DNA of 64,000 nt from Epiperipatus broadwayi. Its lineage: Eukaryota > Onychophora > Udeonychophora > Euonychophora > Peripatidae. This document shows positions 48,364 through 60,700 of this stretch, piece after piece (the first letter of the stretch is position 1; every line of letters begins with the position of its first letter). The translations under genes and the position numbers were made by a program. Under the pieces are notes generated by a model. It was not told the DNA's origin, did no database searches, and saw only the letters and a list, made by a program, of their open reading frames with translations. The stretch is taken from the NCBI GenBank assembly GCA_028023455.1, contig JAQFVV010006305.1, positions 3,155,001 through 3,219,000 on the forward strand. Direction: 5' to 3'.

Positions 48364-49238
48364 GTATATATCATCATCATCAACCATTATCAATCCACTG
48401 CAGGATGAAGGTCTCTCCAAGTTTAATCCATCTTCTCCGATCTTTAGCTTCTCTTCTCTACAACACCCCTGCACATTTTCTTATTTCATCCATCCATCTC
48501 ACATGTGGTCTCTTTCTGGGTCTTTTACAATCTCTTGGAATCCAGTTTAAAATTTCAATTGTCCATCTATTATCATCTCTTCTAGCAATATGTCCAGCCC
48601 AACTCCATTTCAATCTTTTAATTTTTCAATAAGGTCAGTAACACCTGTTTGTTGTCTTACCCATACATTGCGTTTTCGATCTCTTCTTGTTACTCCCAAC
48701 ATACATCTCTCCATACTCCTTTGAGTGGTCTGAAGTCTCTGTATTGCTCTTCTATTAAGTGTCCAAGTCTCAGATCCATAAGTAAGAACTGGTAAAACAC
48801 ATTTGTTAAAAACCATCCTTTTCAAACACATAGGCATATTTCCTTTTAGTATCAAGTTATTTCTACCAAAAGCACTCCAACCAAGTTTAATTCTATGATT
48901 AATTTCCTCCATTATGTTTCCATCTGTATTAATAATCAGACCAAGGTATTTGTAACTGTTAACTTCTTCTAATTCTTCATAATCAATCTTTATTTTCATA
49001 TTTTGAGCAAATCGATTAAACATTACTTTAGTCTTTTTAACATTTATCTTTAGTCCTACTTTTCTACTTTCATCTGATAACTCCTGCAACATTTCCTGCA
49101 GCTCTGAAGCATTATTTGCAAAAACAACTACATCATCTGTGAAATCTAAATGACTTAAATACTCTCCATTTACTTTCACTCCTTTAGTTTCCCATTTTAA
49201 TCCACAAAATACTTCTTGCAGCACTGCTGTAAAGAGTT
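48364..49238 (-). mobile_element. RTE retrotransposon, copy 2 (5'-truncated)
   Basis: The 3' third of the same LINE as copy 1. The 3' end is complete, with an (ATC)n-type simple tail (on the plus strand TCATCATCATCAACC at 48371). The 5' end is truncated at about 49238, inside the RT. Similarity to copy 1 is very high over the shared 750 bp, so both derive from a closely related source. AGGTATATAT at the 3' flank and AGGTATTTAT at the 5' flank may be an imperfect target duplication. Confidence 0.85.
48610..49224 (-). pseudogene. RTE RT motif C to C-terminus, open 204-codon frame
   Basis: The longest uninterrupted LINE frame in the window. It begins within the RT palm just before motif C, which reads FTDDVVVF with both catalytic Asp kept (family usually F/YADD). 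It continues through the thumb-like region (VNSYKYLGLIINTDG) and the YGSETWTL and Cys/Arg-rich C-terminus. It lacks the endonuclease and RT motifs A and B because of 5' truncation, so it cannot work on its own. It ends in a frameshift or stop near 48610 within LEKLKD. Confidence 0.85.
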
Positions 49239-51066
49239 TTGGAGGTATTTATAGCATGTGGACAATGAATGTCTTTAGATATGAATAATAGAATATTGTT
49301 AATAATATATTTGAAGAATAAAATCAAGATCAGGAGTAAATTGGCTTAAATTATAACTTAAAATTCCAACTCATAAACATTTTAAGTCTTTAAATTATAA
49401 TTATTAGACTAGGCAAAATTACTATAACAAAATACTTCTTTGATTTCTGAAAAAATAACTAACAAATTCTCAGCATGTTTAAAAGTATATCTCAAGGCTA
49501 TATTTTTTGTAATGATCAGACGTATTTATTACACTATTATAAATAATGTATAATAATTATAATAAAAGTAACATCATACTGTGTTTATTATATTTATATC
49601 TTTTGACATATTTATCACATTATTATCAAAAGGATATTTTGTTTTTCCTTTTATAAATTCACTTTATTAAGTTATAGACTTTTTTTTTTTTTATAAAAAA
49701 TAAATATTCAATATGTTCATTGTTAAAATAATTAACTAAGAAGATAATTTATATTTAAAAATACGCATAACTATAATGTGTCTGCTATAGAGTAATATTC
49801 ATTCTCTTTATTTTACTTTAGTGTCATTTATTGAAAAACTTAAATAATTATTCAACACTTAATGGGTTACAATCCAAATCATCAGATTAGGTTCTGGTTA
49901 TTGATCTTCTGTAGTGAAAGAATCACTGGATTTGCACTTCATATATTCTGTAGCCATTTCTATTTTTTTTTAAAGTATTAACAAACTAATAAACTTGAAA
50001 TGCAAAAACATTTTAAACTTTCAAATCTAAGCTAACTTGATTGTTTTAGTTCTATAATTTTATTACTAGCCAACAACTACATTTGACCCTTTGTAAAGAA
50101 TGGTATATTCAATACATTTAAAACACATGACTTTCGGTGCTAGTTTTCAACATATGCAATGGAAGCTGGAATTTATTTTAAATCTAAAGCTTACAATAGA
50201 GAACAATGGAAAATAATAATTAATTGCTTCTTATGCAGATAGATATCAGGTGATGCTTTGTTAGGTAATAAGCTAAAAATAAAGTTGGTTTAAATTAATT
50301 AAATATAAAAACATGATAAGTGAAGAAAACAAGATGAATCTTGAGTAAACTAGATGATAAGTTTAATTGATAATAATAAATTGTTTTTCTGTACACATGA
50401 GAAGATTCTTTTATAAAAAAAGTCTATTCATTTTCCATGTTAACACACACACAACAATGAAAAGACAAAAAGTTAAAAATGAATTTTGTAATGATTATAA
50501 AAATCAGTATGTGAAGCAGTAATATATCAACACAGATGTGTATATCATGTTAGTAATTTAGACTATTAATTAATGCTTTACAATACTGTCTTTTACCCCT
50601 TGCTTTATTATAGCTTTTAATTATCTTTTATTTTCAAACATATTCTATAAATAAATATAAGTCATGTTGCATATCTTTCAGTATATTTGAAATAATATTT
50701 GTAAGGTAAGTCTTGAAAATTATGATCAAGTTTCTTTTATATAAAATGCTTTTTTAATCTTTATTGATAGTGTCATCCTGAAAATGAGAAATTATTAAAA
50801 TTACATTATATAAGAAATCATATTCTGACATTCTTTATTTAAATTTTTAATCAAAAGATGAAGCTACTTAGCCACATCAAAACATATTTGTGATTTTAAA
50901 TTTTTTACTTTTAGTTGGACTACTTTTTCTTACCAGACCTCTTTAATTTATGTATTATTTTTTAACAATTCATTATATTTATAATCAAGCATTAATTATT
51001 TTATTTCCTTTTTTTTAATTTTATAATATAGTCATTTATTAAATTACCAATTAAAAATAACAAATA
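49239..51066. other. Intergenic, AT-rich
   Basis: Nothing recognised between the RTE copy and the LTR element. Confidence 0.5.
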
Positions 51067-52400
51067 TGTTGTATCATTTCCTGTCTAATCTATTTTATTA
51101 GGCACACACAGTCATATGATTAGGTTTGTATATCTGTTAGGAATATATCCATTACCCAACACACCCACATCTAATCTCATTATTGCAGCTAACCATTTAA
51201 GTTTTATCACAAGTGTAGTATATTTCCAGCTAGTACAGCCCTGATTATAATGAACTAACTCATACATTTTTGTATAACCCATCAGCACTTATATGCAATG
51301 GTTAGTATTATCTATCTGCTTCGTAACATAAGTAAGAACAATTAACTTACTAAAAATATATGATAACTTTCACTTGCATTGTCATCTTTAATAGTTTAAA
51401 TTTATTTATTATTTATTAGGTGCCAGGACTCTACTTAGATATCCTATTAAATCGACAATATAAGTGTATTATATATCTTACTACCCTGAATAATAAATCT
51501 GAAATACAATAAAATGAGGCTTAGACAAATGACATATTGGAGTTTCTTTTTTTTATTAAGAGCATATTTATTTTAATTGAGTAAATAAAAAAAATGTAAT
51601 ATAATAATTATAAAGATTCATTGACCACATTTATAGTTTATTATGATCCACTGAATTTTCTTTTTATAGTTTACATTCTATCAAGAATATCTTCAAAGGT
51701 TACTTCAATAAATATTATGAGTTCAAAATTAATTTTTTATCAGTAAGCTTATTCAGCAAATAGTTCTTTGGTAATAAATATAGTCCTTGAGCCTTTACTC
51801 TGCAATCCATATGTTAAGTTCTAGCTTTGATGTGATGCTTTTATTTCAGGCAGGTGATGGCCATATTCTTCTAAATCATTATAATGATGTCCAAAGAAAA
51901 GGAAAGACTGGCATTGTTACATGCATTTTAGCTGCCCATCTGCATATCAGCAACTATCATGAAGTAATTCTGCATCTTGTGGCAGATCCAAGGAAAAGCC
52001 TCCTTTATTCATGTCCATCCCTTTTATATTCCCCTGAAAACTCATCACGCATGTGTACATTGAACACTTCCCAAATTCTTTCTTCATACTCTTATCTTTC
52101 ATTACTCTTTTTTGTAACTATCAAGACCATACATAATTACTAATGTCACACTTTGCAGAACTTTTATTGATATTCAAAATCAGTAATTGCTTTTATTATT
52201 TAAATTTGCTCTTTTTTCTTTTTACTGAAAGTAAAAAAAAACAACCCAATATATTGCCTCAAGAAAAATAAATTTTCTGAGTTTAATCAAATAAAATATT
52301 TATTTTATATATATACAAAATTCACCTAACATATATTTTTCTTTCTTTTTCTTTTTTATTCCATTCACAGAAAAATCTTCCAATTCAAACTGCCAACACA
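51067..52400 (-). repeat. 3' LTR of the Gypsy-type element
   Basis: Aligns with 56467-57881 along its length. Shared segments include CTGTTAGGAATATATCCATT, AACCATTTAAGTTTTATC, AATATAGTCCTTGAGCCTTT and CTGCCAACACA. In a 185-bp sample I counted roughly 15 percent difference, which implies an old insertion. Similarity may continue weakly to about 52426. The 118-codon plus frame at 51787-52143 lies in the LTR and is not conserved in the other copy, so I do not regard it as a gene. Confidence 0.85.
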
Positions 52401-52539
52401 CCTTACACAGTTGTAATACACTCATGGTTAATCATGGGAATAAACTCAGTATTTTGGCTAGTTTATTCTACCTCTTATTATAGCATATTTCTGTTTGTTA
52501 ATTACCCTCCCCCCCAACCATGATTTAGTGTTTTAGGTT

Positions 52540-53480
52540 ATATGGTTTTAAAACCCTTGCATTATATATGCCCTTTTCTCCTTTATCATTGGCTAGGGTA
52601 AAATCATTTGGCTGGTTCTCTTTTACTATGTGATGTAAGCTTTCATATATATATTGTGAAATTTCTTGAAAATGTGTCTATTTACATGACTGATTGGGTT
52701 ACTCCTGATCCATACTTGATTCCGTACTCTGAATCTAGTTGTCCCTATGCCCTGTCTTCATGCCCTTATCTCCACACAATGCACAAGTCATTTCTATGCT
52801 CTTTTCTGATCTGCCTCCTGGTCAATTTGGTCTGGAACAATTGGCAACTTTGACTTGTATAATACTGGCATGGATTAACCAAAATGGAGCAAAGCCCAAT
52901 GATTCACTGTTTATCCAAATCATATAATTTACAATTCATGGCAGTTGTCTCACCCACCCTTTATGGTCTCATAACCTACTCACATGGATTAAACTGAGGG
53001 TTTCTGATTGATGATAAGACATGCCATACTCCAATACTTTCCAACCAGTCTTGCTATTCTGCAGATATAAATAGTTTGCCATGATCAGATAATATGGCCT
53101 TAGGTTTTTTGCCTTATCAAAGTATTGAGTTCCTAATATTCTAATGGTACTCTTAGCATTGGCTTGGGCTATTAGGTATGCTGTTACCCATTTTGAGAAT
53201 ACATCATGAGCTACCAAGATATATCTCATTCTTCAAACCCTGTGTAATGGACCATAGAAATCCACTGCCACCAGATTATTTGATCTTTAAGGAGCAATGA
53301 ATTGCCACAGACCTTCATAAGATTTGTTTGTGGTTTTGTCTTCTCATAAGTTTCACACCCCTTTATTACCCATATCACTTGTGGTGTTATCCTCTCCCAG
53401 TAAAATCATGTCTTTAATTGACATTCTAGCTTGTCTACCCCATAGTGCCCATATATGCAATAAGTATGTCTAATTAATCT
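52540..53480 (-). pseudogene. Gypsy integrase relic
   Basis: Minus-strand reading shows the zinc-binding region (VIWVIKGCETYEKTK near 53330-53380). The catalytic core follows with first Asp in VAHDVFSKWV (about 53190-53215), second Asp in LSDHGKLF (about 53070-53095) and a Glu in NPQFNPCE near 52985-53010. A C-terminal QVWIRSNPISH segment lies near 52700 and ends with ARVLKPYNLKH near 52550. Frames change at least three times and stops are present. Integrase normally inserts the cDNA. The 86-codon frame 52969-53229 covers only part of the core. Confidence 0.75.
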
Positions 53481-53759
53481 TTCATGGAACTCCTCAGGTG
53501 CTGCTCAAATGATATATCCTGTTTCCTCTCTATCATTTCCCCTGATCCACCATTGTTGTGTTCTTTTTCCTGTAACCTAAGCATAATGTGCTTGTAAGTC
53601 ACATCCCCTCTCTGTCAATCTCCTAAATGCTTTAAGTTTTCTTCTACTGACTTAACTTCTATTATGCCCATTGTTGCTATACTGATGTCATCTGTTTGTA
53701 AATGGTTTGATAATTCAGAGCCTGAGTTCTGACTCAAAACATCTTCTACCACATTCTCT

Positions 53760-54170
53760 GCTCTTCTACAATATTAAATGGAGTAATTAAACTCTTGGAG
53801 AAAAAAGACTCCATCAGATTAACTGACTATTTGAAAGGTAAATGTGGTTCAAGAACTCTAAACTCCTATGACCCAATCTCACAATCACCTCTGGCCCAAT
53901 AAAAATTGCCTACATTTTTGGCATGCCCAAACCAAGGGCCTCTTTCTCAGATACTGAATAATTTTTTTCTGGACCTTTTAGTGAACAGCTGCTAAAATAC
54001 AATACCACCATGTGTACTATCTTCTTGCTTCTGCATTAAGGTGGCTCTCAGTCTATACCCACTACTATCTGCCTGTATGATGAACGGTTTATGAAAATCT
54101 GGGCATACAAGCATAACTTCACTTAAAAATTATCCTTGATCCTCCTAAAACCTGTTTCTTGGTTTTGTTG
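53760..54170 (-). pseudogene. Gypsy RNase H relic
   Basis: Minus-strand pieces read KPFIIQADSSGYGLRATLMQ-like (first catalytic Asp, about 54060-54110), a broken middle part, and a SLEFL/PHLPF segment near 53840-53880 equivalent to the DHKALEFL region. Interrupted by stops. It lies directly between RT and integrase as expected. Confidence 0.65.
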
Positions 54171-54840
54171 CTATTTCCATGGTGTATCATTCTGTAAGAA
54201 CTGTATCAATGATTTCATGTCTGTGGCAAAATTCTCATAGAATTTATTATAGAATGTGCATAGGCTCAAGAATGATCTGACCCATTTTTTATTAATAGGA
54301 GTGGGAAAGTCCATAATGGCCTGGATTTTCTCTGAATGTGGCTTAATACCTTTATCACTGATCAAGTGCCCTAAAAAATTCACTTCTATAGCTGCTATCT
54401 GGCTTTTCTGCAGATTATTCATAATGTTTTATCCTGATATTCTTACAGGAATAACTTCAGATGCTGTATATATTCTTCCATATTTTTTGACACAATCCAC
54501 ACACATAGTTACCAAATCCTTTATTTCTTTATTTAGTATATAGTTTAAGCATTTTAATAGTTCTGCTACCCTATTCTTCAACCCAAAGTGTATCCTATTA
54601 AAGTGATATGACTTTTCGCTGTATCAAAAGGCTGTATATTTATGATCTGCTGAATGAAGTCTTACCTGCCAATAGCTGGCAGTCAGGTCCAATGTTGAGA
54701 ACACTTTCTGGCCTTGAAATTTTGTTGAATAAATCATTAACCAGCAGAGGTACATTTTGGTTGGGTCATGTGACATTATTTAATTACCTAGCATCTAAAC
54801 ATAGTCTTATTGAGTTATTCTTTTTTTAATATTATCAAAG
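54171..54840 (-). pseudogene. Gypsy reverse transcriptase relic
   Basis: The 83-codon frame 54171-54422 holds the RT connection region (NFLGHLISDKGIKPHSEKI, SFLSLCTFYNKF), very typical of Ty3/Gypsy. Upstream on the minus strand is the equivalent of the YVDD box (near 54490-54500), here altered to CVDC followed by a small deletion. The Tyr and the second catalytic Asp are therefore gone. Before it lies a CLNYILNKEIKDLV segment. Upstream RT fingers are unreadable. Dead enzyme. Confidence 0.8.
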
Positions 54841-55159
54841 GGTTATTATTAGGAGATGATGTCTTGATATAACCCCCCCAGTCTTCCATTTGATCCAGTT
54901 GTTTCCCTACCTCAGTCCTATATTGATAGGGCACCAGGTTAGATTGTATATGATATGGTGTATCTTCCATAACTTTTATACGGTGCTCATAACCTTTTAC
55001 TACCCCAGTTTCTCTGACAAAACATTCTTATATGTACAAGATTCCCTGTCTGTTTCAACTCCTTTATTTGTTTTATTATCAGGTCATTATCAGGTCCTTT
55101 TCTTTCTCTAATTATATATTACATATTCCCTTGTTTATTCTCACCTCTTAATCCAAAAT

Positions 55160-55480
55160 ATACTATTTCACCATCGCATAACATTCATTAAACACCCTGT
55201 TTTGTGCATGAATTTCTAAACCCAAAATGGCACCATGCACTAACTCTTTTAAAATAGGTATAGTATGATATACATATCTCTGCCATATTATTAATTGTGC
55301 CCTTATTTGTTTGGTCTCTAGCTGTGCTCTCTTCCCATTCACCATCATGACCTGTGCTTCACTTTACTGGAAAGATTTTAACATTTTTTTGCTGCTGAAC
55401 CATCTTCTCGAATATCTTTTCTGATATAACTGACATTTGACTTCCAGAATCAAAGAGCACCCATACTTTATATGCATGAC
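55160..55480 (-). pseudogene. Gypsy aspartic protease relic
   Basis: Minus-strand reading gives VLFDSGSQMSVIS near 55430-55465, with the DSG catalytic triad of retropepsins. A one-codon stop after FPVK and a 61-codon frame (55163-55348) follow, with IPILKELVHGAILGLEIH and an LGLE segment resembling the second conserved retropepsin motif (ILG). The protease would mature Gag-Pol. It lies upstream of RT, consistent with a Gypsy order. Confidence 0.7.
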
Positions 55481-55778
55481 AATTTTAGGGCATTCCTATG
55501 ATACAAAATTAATAGTTCCCCCATCCTATTCACAGTGAAGTTATCTATTCTTCTTTTTTCATGCATAGTTTGATATTGCTTCATGTTCTTATACTATATA
55601 TATATAATATAACAAGTTACAAGTTATTAGACCATTTTCCAACTTGTTTTTCTTAAACTGCTATCTATATATTTAATGTGTCAAAAACTACTTATATATT
55701 CCTTTCTTTTACAGCTTTTTAACACTATTAATTTTTACTATAAATTTTATTTTACTACTTAACATGTCAATCTCCCCC

Positions 55779-56280
55779 TTCCCCCCAACATCACTTTTGA
55801 TTGCTGCATAAATATTACACTGCCCCCCCCCAAAAAAAAAATAGAGAGAATAAAAACTCAGGTTGTATTTCTCTATAGTTGTGATGGTCTGTTGTTCCTG
55901 CCCTATTCTTATTTAACAAACCAATAGAATAATCTTATTTAACAAACCAATAGAAAAAAAACCCTTCAATACCTGTTCTCCTTCTCTTTATTCAAATGGA
56001 CTTTTATATTTTATTTCAGCTGAATAATCTATTACCAACCTTCCCCCCAACATCACTTTTGATTGCTGCATAAATATTACACGGCCCCCCCCCCCCCCCA
56101 AAAAAAAAAAATAGAGAGAATAAAAACTCAGGTTGTATTTCTCTATAGCTGTGATGGTCTGTTGTTCCTGCCCTATTCTTATTTAACAAACCAATAGAAA
56201 AAAACCCTTCAATACCTGTTCTCCTTCTCTTTATTCAAATGGACTTTTATATTTTATTTCAGCTGAATAATCTATTACCA
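55779..56280. repeat. Tandem duplication, 262 bp period, with C/A homopolymers
   Basis: The unit starting CCCCCCAACATCACTTTTGA at 55781 repeats at 56043, near identical throughout. The first unit has an extra 26-bp internal duplication (AACAAACCAATAGAATAATC). Each carries a C-run followed by an A-run; in the second, the C-run is about 16 and the A-run about 12 (56085-56111). It occupies the position where gag of the Gypsy element should be. Confidence 0.9.
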
Positions 56281-56466
56281 AAATATATTAACTAATGGTA
56301 TTTTTCTTGTTTGTCACTTGAGAGGGGAAAAAATTGTCACTTATATGTTATCACAATATATTGCATTCACAATCCAAATTGTAAATACATTAATAACAAC
56401 CTATTCTTTCCATTGATTACTCCTAACTCAGGTCACAGTTTCTTCAAGATCCATAATTTGTGCAGG

Positions 56467-57881
56467 CATTGTACCATTTTCTGCCTAATCTATTTTTATT
56501 AGGTGCAAATGGCCATATGATCTGTTAGGAATATATCCATTATCTACCATGCCACATCTAATCTCTGTTATTGCAGATAACCATTTAAGTTTTATCGCAA
56601 GCATTGTATATTTCCAGGTAGTATGGCTCTAATTATAATGAACTAACTCTTACATTTGTGTATAATTTACCAGCACTTATATGCAGAGGTCAGCATTATC
56701 TATCTAATTCTTACTGTAAGAACAATTTGACATACTAAAAATAGATGATAACCTTCACTCACATTGTCATCTTTAATAGTTTAAATTTATTTTTTATTTA
56801 TTAGGCACCAGAAATCTACTTAGACTTACCTATTAAATCAATAATGGAAGTGTATTAAACATCTTACTACTCTGAATAATAAACGTGAAATACAATAAAG
56901 TGGGTTGGCATTAACAGTTGAATTTTAAAAAAAGATTGGTGAGAGAATACCTTTACAAGGCTTAAACAAATGACGTATTGTAGTTTCTTTTTTTTTTTTT
57001 TATATTAAGAGCATATTTATTTTAGTTGAATAAAAAAAATATAATATAATTATAAAGATTCATCAACCATATTTATAGTTCATTATGATCCATTGAATTT
57101 TTTTTTATGGTTTATGGGTTGTGGAGAATATCTTCAAAAGTTACTTCAATAAATATTATGAGTTCAAAGTTAATTTCTTAATGGTAAGATTATCCAGTAA
57201 ATAGTTCTTTGGTAATAAATATAGTCCTTGAGCCTTTACTCTGCAATCTGTATGTTAAGTTCTAGCTTTGATGCGATGCTTCTATTCCAAGAAGGTGATG
57301 ACTTCATTCTTCTAAATCATTATAATGGCATTCAAAAGAAAGGAAAATCCAGCAAAGTACAGGTATTCTAACTATCCATCTGCATATCATAACTATCACA
57401 GGGTAATTCTGCATCTTGTGGCATATTCAAGAAAAAGCAAAGAAAAAACCTCCTTTATTCATGTCCATCCCTTTTATATCTCCCTAACAACTCATCATAC
57501 ATGTATATGTTGAACACCTCCTGAATTCTTTCTTCATAGTTTTATATTTCATTAGATTTTTATATTCAAAGTTCTCTTTCTTGTAACTATCATGGCCATA
57601 TTTAATTACCAATGTCACAATTTGCAGAACTTTTATCGATATTTAAAATCAGTAGTCATTTCTAATATTCAAATTTGCTCTTTTTCTTTTTTAATATTGA
57701 AAATAAAAAAAAAAACACAATGTGTATTGTCTCAAGGAAAATAAATTTTCTATGTTTAACCAAATTAAAGATTTATTTTATATCTTATTTTATATGTATA
57801 CAAAATTCACCTAACATATTTTTCTTTCTTTTTTTTTATATTCCATTGTTAGCCAAATCCTCAAATTCAACTGCCAACACA
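56467..57881 (-). repeat. 5' LTR of the Gypsy-type element
   Basis: Counterpart of 51067-52400. It begins (minus strand) TGTGTTGGCAG at 57881 and its low-coordinate end reads CATTG where the other LTR has the better TGTTG. Insertions relative to the other copy include a stretch near 56905-56965. Short plus-strand frames inside it (57325-57513, 57675-57902) are chance. Confidence 0.85.
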
Positions 57882-57902
57882 CATTGCAAGGATGCAATAT
57901 AA

Positions 57903-58420
57903 ACAACATTTTTTTTTTTATAAAAATAATTTAATATATATTTTTTACTCCTATTTTAATTTTCAAAGATATAATTATAGAAATATATTATACAAATACA
58001 TTTTCTTTAACAAATACACTAAAAAATTAAATATGAATGCTTATTTTCAATTGAATTCAAAATGCTTTTTTTTCAAGCAATTATTAATCAAAGAAATCAT
58101 CTGGATAACAGATTAAGAATATTATTAATTCCTTTTGCACTTATAATCCAATGATGATATGTCTTTACAATAGTAGATTCAATATCATTACATTAAACTG
58201 AAAAAATAACTGATTGATCTTATAATCTTTCTATTGTTTTTTCAAAATATTACTGGAATCTTTAAGTAAAAAATTTCCAGTTATTTTATGTTTTTTTTAT
58301 TGTTTTCAATAGATTCAATCACAACAGTAATAAAAACATTTTGAAAATCATGAATACTTAACAGAATCCATTAAAAATTTCTTAGAATCTTGTACAAAAT
58401 CATCAAGTTAGCATTAAATT
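57903..58420. other. Intergenic, AT-rich
   Basis: Nothing recognised. Confidence 0.5.
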
Positions 58421-58429
58421 AACAAGATC

Positions 58430-58582
58430 CAATGAATGCTGGTTCTGCACCAAATACATATATTGGGGATCATTCATCTTTTTCACATGTATGTGGTCAT
58501 GTGTATCAGTTGTCTGAGTTATGGAGTAAAGGATCAATATAGGATGAAAATCCTAAGCTCAAATCTCTCTATTTACTATATA
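58430..58582 (+). repeat. Hammerhead-like repeat (copy e, 5'-shortened)
   Basis: The core is damaged (GATCCAATGAATGCTGG, no intact CTGATGA or GAAA), but stem III is the longest seen: ATACAT (from about 58454) pairs with ATGTAT ahead of GTGGTCATG (58492-58500). The inner GGGAT/ATCTT helix is kept. A weak A-box-like TGGTCATGTGTATCAG (58494-58509) and B-box-like AGCTCAAATC (58556-58565) lie about 62 bp apart. The first half of the repeat is missing. Confidence 0.65.
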
Positions 58583-59629
58583 AATTTAATGTATTTTAAA
58601 CAGCATATTTACAAATTATTTTACAATTTATTCAAAATAAGAAATTGCATTTTTAAAATGATTATAAGAGTAGTTAACTAAATAATACTAATTCTGAGCT
58701 TGTGAAAATTATTTTCCTTTTCTTATTATATATATATATTGTAATGGAACGTATAAAATATAGATAGACTTATCGATATTTACAATATATATATATATAT
58801 GCTTTTGCAGAATTCTCATTTTCATAGGAGAATTACTTATTGATCTCTCTTTATATGAGAATTAATTTTAGATATATATATGTGTATGTAATATCAAAAA
58901 CAGTATTTTATATACAATAAAATAATGTTGGATTTAGAGAAAGAATATTATATAAGTACATAAGACAATTTGATACATAAATAGTAGAATTGTGCGAATA
59001 TATGAAAATTATGGAGAGTTGGATAAAATGTGTGAAAATAACAAATGTAAATTATCTGAAAATTTAAATTTTATTTATAAAATAAAATTAAAAAAAGTAA
59101 AAATACTTATTTATATAATTAATATTAGTACATTAAATTTATATGATTAATTTTAAATTCATTTTTTATATATGTGGCTGTGTCTGCATAAGTGCAAATA
59201 AATTAATACATGTGCACAAAAACTAATTTCATACTAGATTTCTTGCCAGTCTCTTAATATAATTTATTCTACCATCTCAATTTTAGCACTACATCATAAA
59301 CTATAATAAGCAGAAATAAATATAAAAGGCTTCAAAATGCAATAGCAAAATATTTACCTGCAATTCTAAAACCTGGATTAAAATGTAGTCAAATAAATCT
59401 TGAATTTTTTAAAATTTTCAATTAGATTCTGAATCCAATATTGATTGATAAATGGATATCTAATCATTATTATTTAGAAATTTAAAAAAAAAGTGCTCAA
59501 ATATTCATCATCTAGTAATTGCAAAAAATCAAGGTCATTAATGTTTTTTTATTCACTGCTCTTATGTTGGAGAGATCTTAACTCTGCAATTGAATGTTTG
59601 AAAACTATTTTACTGAACATATGCATGCG

Positions 59630-59632
<3 letters not shown>
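58583..59632. other. Intergenic, AT-rich
   Basis: Short TA tracts at 58728-58740 and 58785-58800; no gene recognised. Confidence 0.5.

Positions 59633-59715
<83 letters not shown>
59633..59715. repeat. (TA)n microsatellite
   Basis: About 83 bp of TA repeats; overlapping Ile-Tyr frames are artefacts. Confidence 0.95.
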
Positions 59716-59718
<3 letters not shown>

Positions 59719-60407
59719 AACACCTGCCTGCATCTCTATATGCATTGAGCATGACATGCGTTTTCTAACATCGAGCAGCAATTAAGAAATATTCAAAGGC
59801 GTCCAAAATATACATTACTATAATCATACCTTTGAAAGGTTCATTTACTGCAACCTTTGCGCACCACCTTAAGAAAGAGATTGCTCCCCTGCTTCAGGGA
59901 TATGATCATGTAAATAATAAAAAGTTATAATCTCTTATATTTTCTTTTTTTATATATAAAATCAATAGAAAAGTGAATGCCTAACGAATGATTCCTGATC
60001 CCGGTAAGTTTAATCCCTGACTAGCTCAATCAACTCATGATTTCGAGATGGTGGTTTGTTGCTTCATTAACAGAAAAGGTCAAACAATAATATCATTATC
60101 AAATACACAGCACAATGCCATACTTTAAAATTAGATGTTAAATTTATTAAGCCCTCTATGATTATATAAATATTTACAGAATAAAGAAGAGAATAAACAC
60201 ACACATAAATGATATTAATTAAAATTCAAGCGTATAAATAAATTTTAAATAGTTTCATAAATGGGAAAGGAATGGTCTGAAATTTTCCTCTGCTTACACT
60301 TTAAACTCAAAACTTGGAATAAATTACTTATACAAAAACAATGTGTATTGGCCATGGTATGCATGTGTTTCATAATAAAAAAAAGATTTAGCCATGAGTT
60401 AATGATA
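59716..60407. other. Intergenic; less AT-rich start
   Basis: 59716-60080 has somewhat more G and C but no frame or motif I can assign. Confidence 0.4.
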
Positions 60408-60700
60408 TTTGAATCTTAAACGTTCCATAATATGAGTCCTGCACATGGTGGACAATAATAATTATTTGGAACACTTTCTAATACACTTTTATTCCTTATG
60501 GAAACAATCCTGCACATAGCGGATGGAATAAATTTACAAGGGGAACAAACTCATGCTCAACTACAATTTGAATCTTAAAAGTTCCATAATATGAGTCCTT
60601 CCCATAGCGGACAATAATAATTATTTGGAACACTTTCTTACACACTTTTATTCCTTATGAAAACAATCCTGCACTTAGCGGATGGAATAAATTTACTATT
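60408..60700 (+). repeat. Tandem duplication, 159 bp unit, with TCCTGCAC motif
   Basis: TTTGAATCTTAAACGTTCCA at 60408 and TTTGAATCTTAAAAGTTCCA at 60567 start two closely similar units. Each unit contains two copies of a TCCTGCAC(A/T)T(G)G.GGA motif, at 60437, 60508, 60596 and 60667, so the larger unit itself looks built from two half-units of about 71 bp. Confidence 0.85.

Larger units (their letters stand above)
51067..57881 (-). mobile_element. Old Ty3/Gypsy-type LTR retrotransposon
   Basis: Two long direct repeats (51067-52400 and 56467-57881) flank a minus-strand pol relic. In order from high to low coordinates it shows protease, RT, RNase H, then integrase, the Ty3/Gypsy order. The region where gag should lie (55500-56466) is short and filled by a tandem duplication, so gag is largely lost. 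A purine-rich tract (plus-strand ACCCTCCCCCCCAACC, 52503-52518) may be the polypurine tract, although it is about 100 bp from the aligned LTR edge. LTRs begin TGTGTTGG and end CA at the better-kept copy. No convincing 5-bp target duplication and no clear primer-binding site. Confidence 0.8.

Noticed and set aside
51787-52143. 118-codon frame inside the 3' LTR
   Set aside because: The matching region of the other LTR does not keep the frame, so it is not a conserved protein.
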